Below, in pieces: positions 20,998 to 22,532 of a DNA stretch of 22,532 bases. The notes under the pieces are model-generated. The model was given only the letters and a program-made list of their open reading frames with translations, did no database searches and was not told where the DNA came from. Source of the DNA: Geobacter sp. Its GTDB lineage: Bacteria > Desulfobacterota > Desulfuromonadia > Geobacterales > Geobacteraceae. The position numbers and the translations under genes are program-made. Each line of letters begins with the position of its first letter. Within the stretch, counting starts at the first letter, position 1. The stretch is taken from NCBI GenBank assembly GCA_003499925.1, contig DNRQ01000069.1, forward strand, positions 8,317 to 30,848, given 5' to 3'.

Positions 20998-22532
20998 TTA
21001 GCGGAAGAGGAACACTCCGACGATGACGACGACGCCAAGGGCCATGGAGAAGGCGTAGTTGTGAACCATGCCGGTCTGCACGTGGCGGAAGATGCCGCTG
21101 GAGCCGCGCACCACGGCGGCGACGCCGTTCACCACGCCGTCCACGACGACCACGTCAAAGCCCTTCCAGAGGAAGTTGGAGAACGACTTGCAGGGGTTCA
21201 CGATCATGAAGTCGTAGATCTCGTCGACGTACCACTTGTTGTAAACTGCGCGGTGCAGCACCGGGAAGGTCGCCACGAACTTCGCGGGGAAGCCCGGGTT
21301 GACGATGTAGAGCGCCCAGGCCAGGGCGATGCCGCCGCAGGCGATCAGCACCGAGACTCCCATCAGCCCCCACTCGAGGGCGATGTTGTGCACGCCGTGG
21401 GCGCCGCTCTTCGCCATGTAGGCGTTGGAGTAGGCGAACACCGGCTCAAGGTAGTGCTCGAAGTGGTTGGGGAGGCCGCCCAGCGCATCGCCGAGGACCT
21501 TGGGTACGCCGATCCAGCCGCCGAGCACGGAGAGGATGGCGAGCACGACGAGCGGCAGGGTGATGACCCAGGGGGACTCGTGCAGGTGGTGCATCGCCTT
21601 GTCGGAGAGCCTGGTCTTGCCGAAGAAGGTCATGAAGACCAGACGGAACATGTAGAAGGCGGTGAGCCCCGCGGCGACCGCGCCGGCAGCCCAGAGCAGC
21701 GTGTTGGCGCCGTGGTGGTGCGGGTTGGCGAAAGCCTGCCAGAGGATCTCGTCCTTGGAGAAGAATCCGGCGAAGCCCGGGATACCCGCGATGGCGATGG
21801 TCGCCAGCAGGAAGGTCACGAAGGTGACCGGCATCTTCTTCCTCAGGCCACCCATGTTCCTCATGTCCTGCGGGTCGGCATCGGAATGCTCGTGGTGCAG
21901 GGCGTGGTGCATGGCGTGGATCACGGAGCCGGAACCGAGGAACAGGCAGGCCTTGAAGAATGCGTGGGTCATCAGGTGGAACACGCCGGCGCCGAAGGCA
22001 CCCACGCCCATGGCCAGGAACATGTAGCCCAGCTGGGAAACCGTCGAGTAAGCCAGGACGCGCTTGATGTCGTTTTGCGCCGTGCCGATGGTGGCCGCGA
22101 ACAGGGCGGTCGCCGCACCGACGCAGGCGATCACCAGCAGGGCCGTCGGGCTCTTGATGTAGATGAAGTTCATGCGGGCGATCATGTAGACGCCGGCGGT
22201 GACCATGGTGGCCGCGTGGATGAGTGCGGAGACCGGGGTCGGGCCTTCCATCGCGTCGGGGAGCCAGGTGTAAAGCGGGATCTGGGCCGACTTGCCGGTT
22301 GCGCCCAGGAAGAAGCAGAGTGCCACGGTGGTGGTGATGGCGCCCGGGACGATCAGGTCGGCGTGGCTCGCCAGCTCGCGGAAGTTGATGGTCCAGACGT
22401 TGTGGGTGCCGCCCAGGTACCAGTAGAGGGTGAAGAGGCCGAGGAGGAAACCGAAGTCGCCGATCCTGTTCATGACGAACGCCTTCTTGCCCGCGTCGCC
22501 GGCCGACTTCTTGTGGAAGTAGTAGCCGATCA
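20998..22532 (-). CDS. nuoL: NADH-quinone oxidoreductase subunit L (5' end outside window)
   Basis: About 511 C-terminal residues of the largest antiporter-like complex I subunit (usually 610-660 residues). The frame runs off the window edge at 22532, where it reads IGYYFHKKSAGDAGKKAFVM. Signature GKSAQIPLYTWLPDAMEGPT and SALIHAATMVTAGVYMIAR hold the channel lysine and proton-path histidines. The C-terminal portion fits the long lateral helix and last anchoring helix that brace NuoM and NuoN. His-rich HAMHHALHHEHSDAD forms a cytoplasmic or periplasmic loop before the GGLRKKMP motif. First of three nuo genes in view; nuoK and the rest should lie further right. Confidence 0.95.
   Translation of the reverse strand, partial: IGYYFHKKSAGDAGKKAFVMNRIGDFGFLLGLFTLYWYLGGTHNVWTINFRELASHADLIVPGAITTTVALCFFLGATGKSAQIPLYTWLPDAMEGPTPVSALIHAATMVTAGVYMIARMNFIYIKSPTALLVIACVGAATALFAATIGTAQNDIKRVLAYSTVSQLGYMFLAMGVGAFGAGVFHLMTHAFFKACLFLGSGSVIHAMHHALHHEHSDADPQDMRNMGGLRKKMPVTFVTFLLATIAIAGIPGFAGFFSKDEILWQAFANPHHHGANTLLWAAGAVAAGLTAFYMFRLVFMTFFGKTRLSDKAMHHLHESPWVITLPLVVLAILSVLGGWIGVPKVLGDALGGLPNHFEHYLEPVFAYSNAYMAKSGAHGVHNIALEWGLMGVSVLIACGGIALAWALYIVNPGFPAKFVATFPVLHRAVYNKWYVDEIYDFMIVNPCKSFSNFLWKGFDVVVVDGVVNGVAAVVRGSSGIFRHVQTGMVHNYAFSMALGVVVIVGVFLFR

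Overview
The window looks like a Geobacteraceae-type deltaproteobacterial chromosome (Geobacter, Geomonas or a close relative). This is inferred from a large extracytoplasmic multicopper oxidase of the OmpB/OmpC kind, a Cys-rich radical SAM/SPASM maturase, a heme-type bacterioferritin, a canonical nuoLMN block and high GC content. No taxonomic marker gene is present, so the assignment is an inference.

Left part (1-8.7 kb): a bacterioferritin gene (minus) diverges from a radical SAM/SPASM gene (plus). Next comes an imperfect direct repeat of about 0.7-0.95 kb (2545-3496 and 7961-8674). Each copy carries an intact 87-residue zinc-ribbon gene. The two copies bracket a multicopper oxidase gene (4158-7596, minus) that has all four copper motifs, followed by two Ig-like repeats; the second repeat is thrown out of frame by one extra base. 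The right-hand repeat copy has lost 228 bp, which beheads a second small gene that is intact in the left copy. Tails of REP-associated (Y1) transposases lie just beyond the right edge of each copy. A short hairpin repeat (GTTGCGCA plus a GGGRCGYCCC hairpin) occurs four times in the window, once directly behind such a transposase tail.

Middle part (8.7-17.4 kb): this is an accessory island of toxin-antitoxin and stress modules in all states of decay. Intact: mazEF, a Fic AMP-transferase, a HEPN/MNT pair with an elaborate operator, a DUF4160/DUF2442 pair and a 42-residue membrane peptide. Broken: two mazF 3' fragments, a RelE-type toxin cut after about 30 residues behind an intact ribbon-helix-helix antitoxin, a shard of a YhcG/DUF1016 nuclease gene, dinD with a one-base frameshift, and an in-frame chimera joining the C-terminal part of a SWIM zinc-finger protein to a Fic protein that has lost its whole catalytic core.

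Right part (17.4-22.5 kb): housekeeping genes nuoL (5' end outside the window), nuoM and nuoN, all on the minus strand and closed by a good intrinsic terminator. They encode the three antiporter-like proton-pumping membrane subunits of respiratory complex I. The island therefore ends against the 3' end of the nuo operon, with two palindromic intergenic repeats in the boundary gap.
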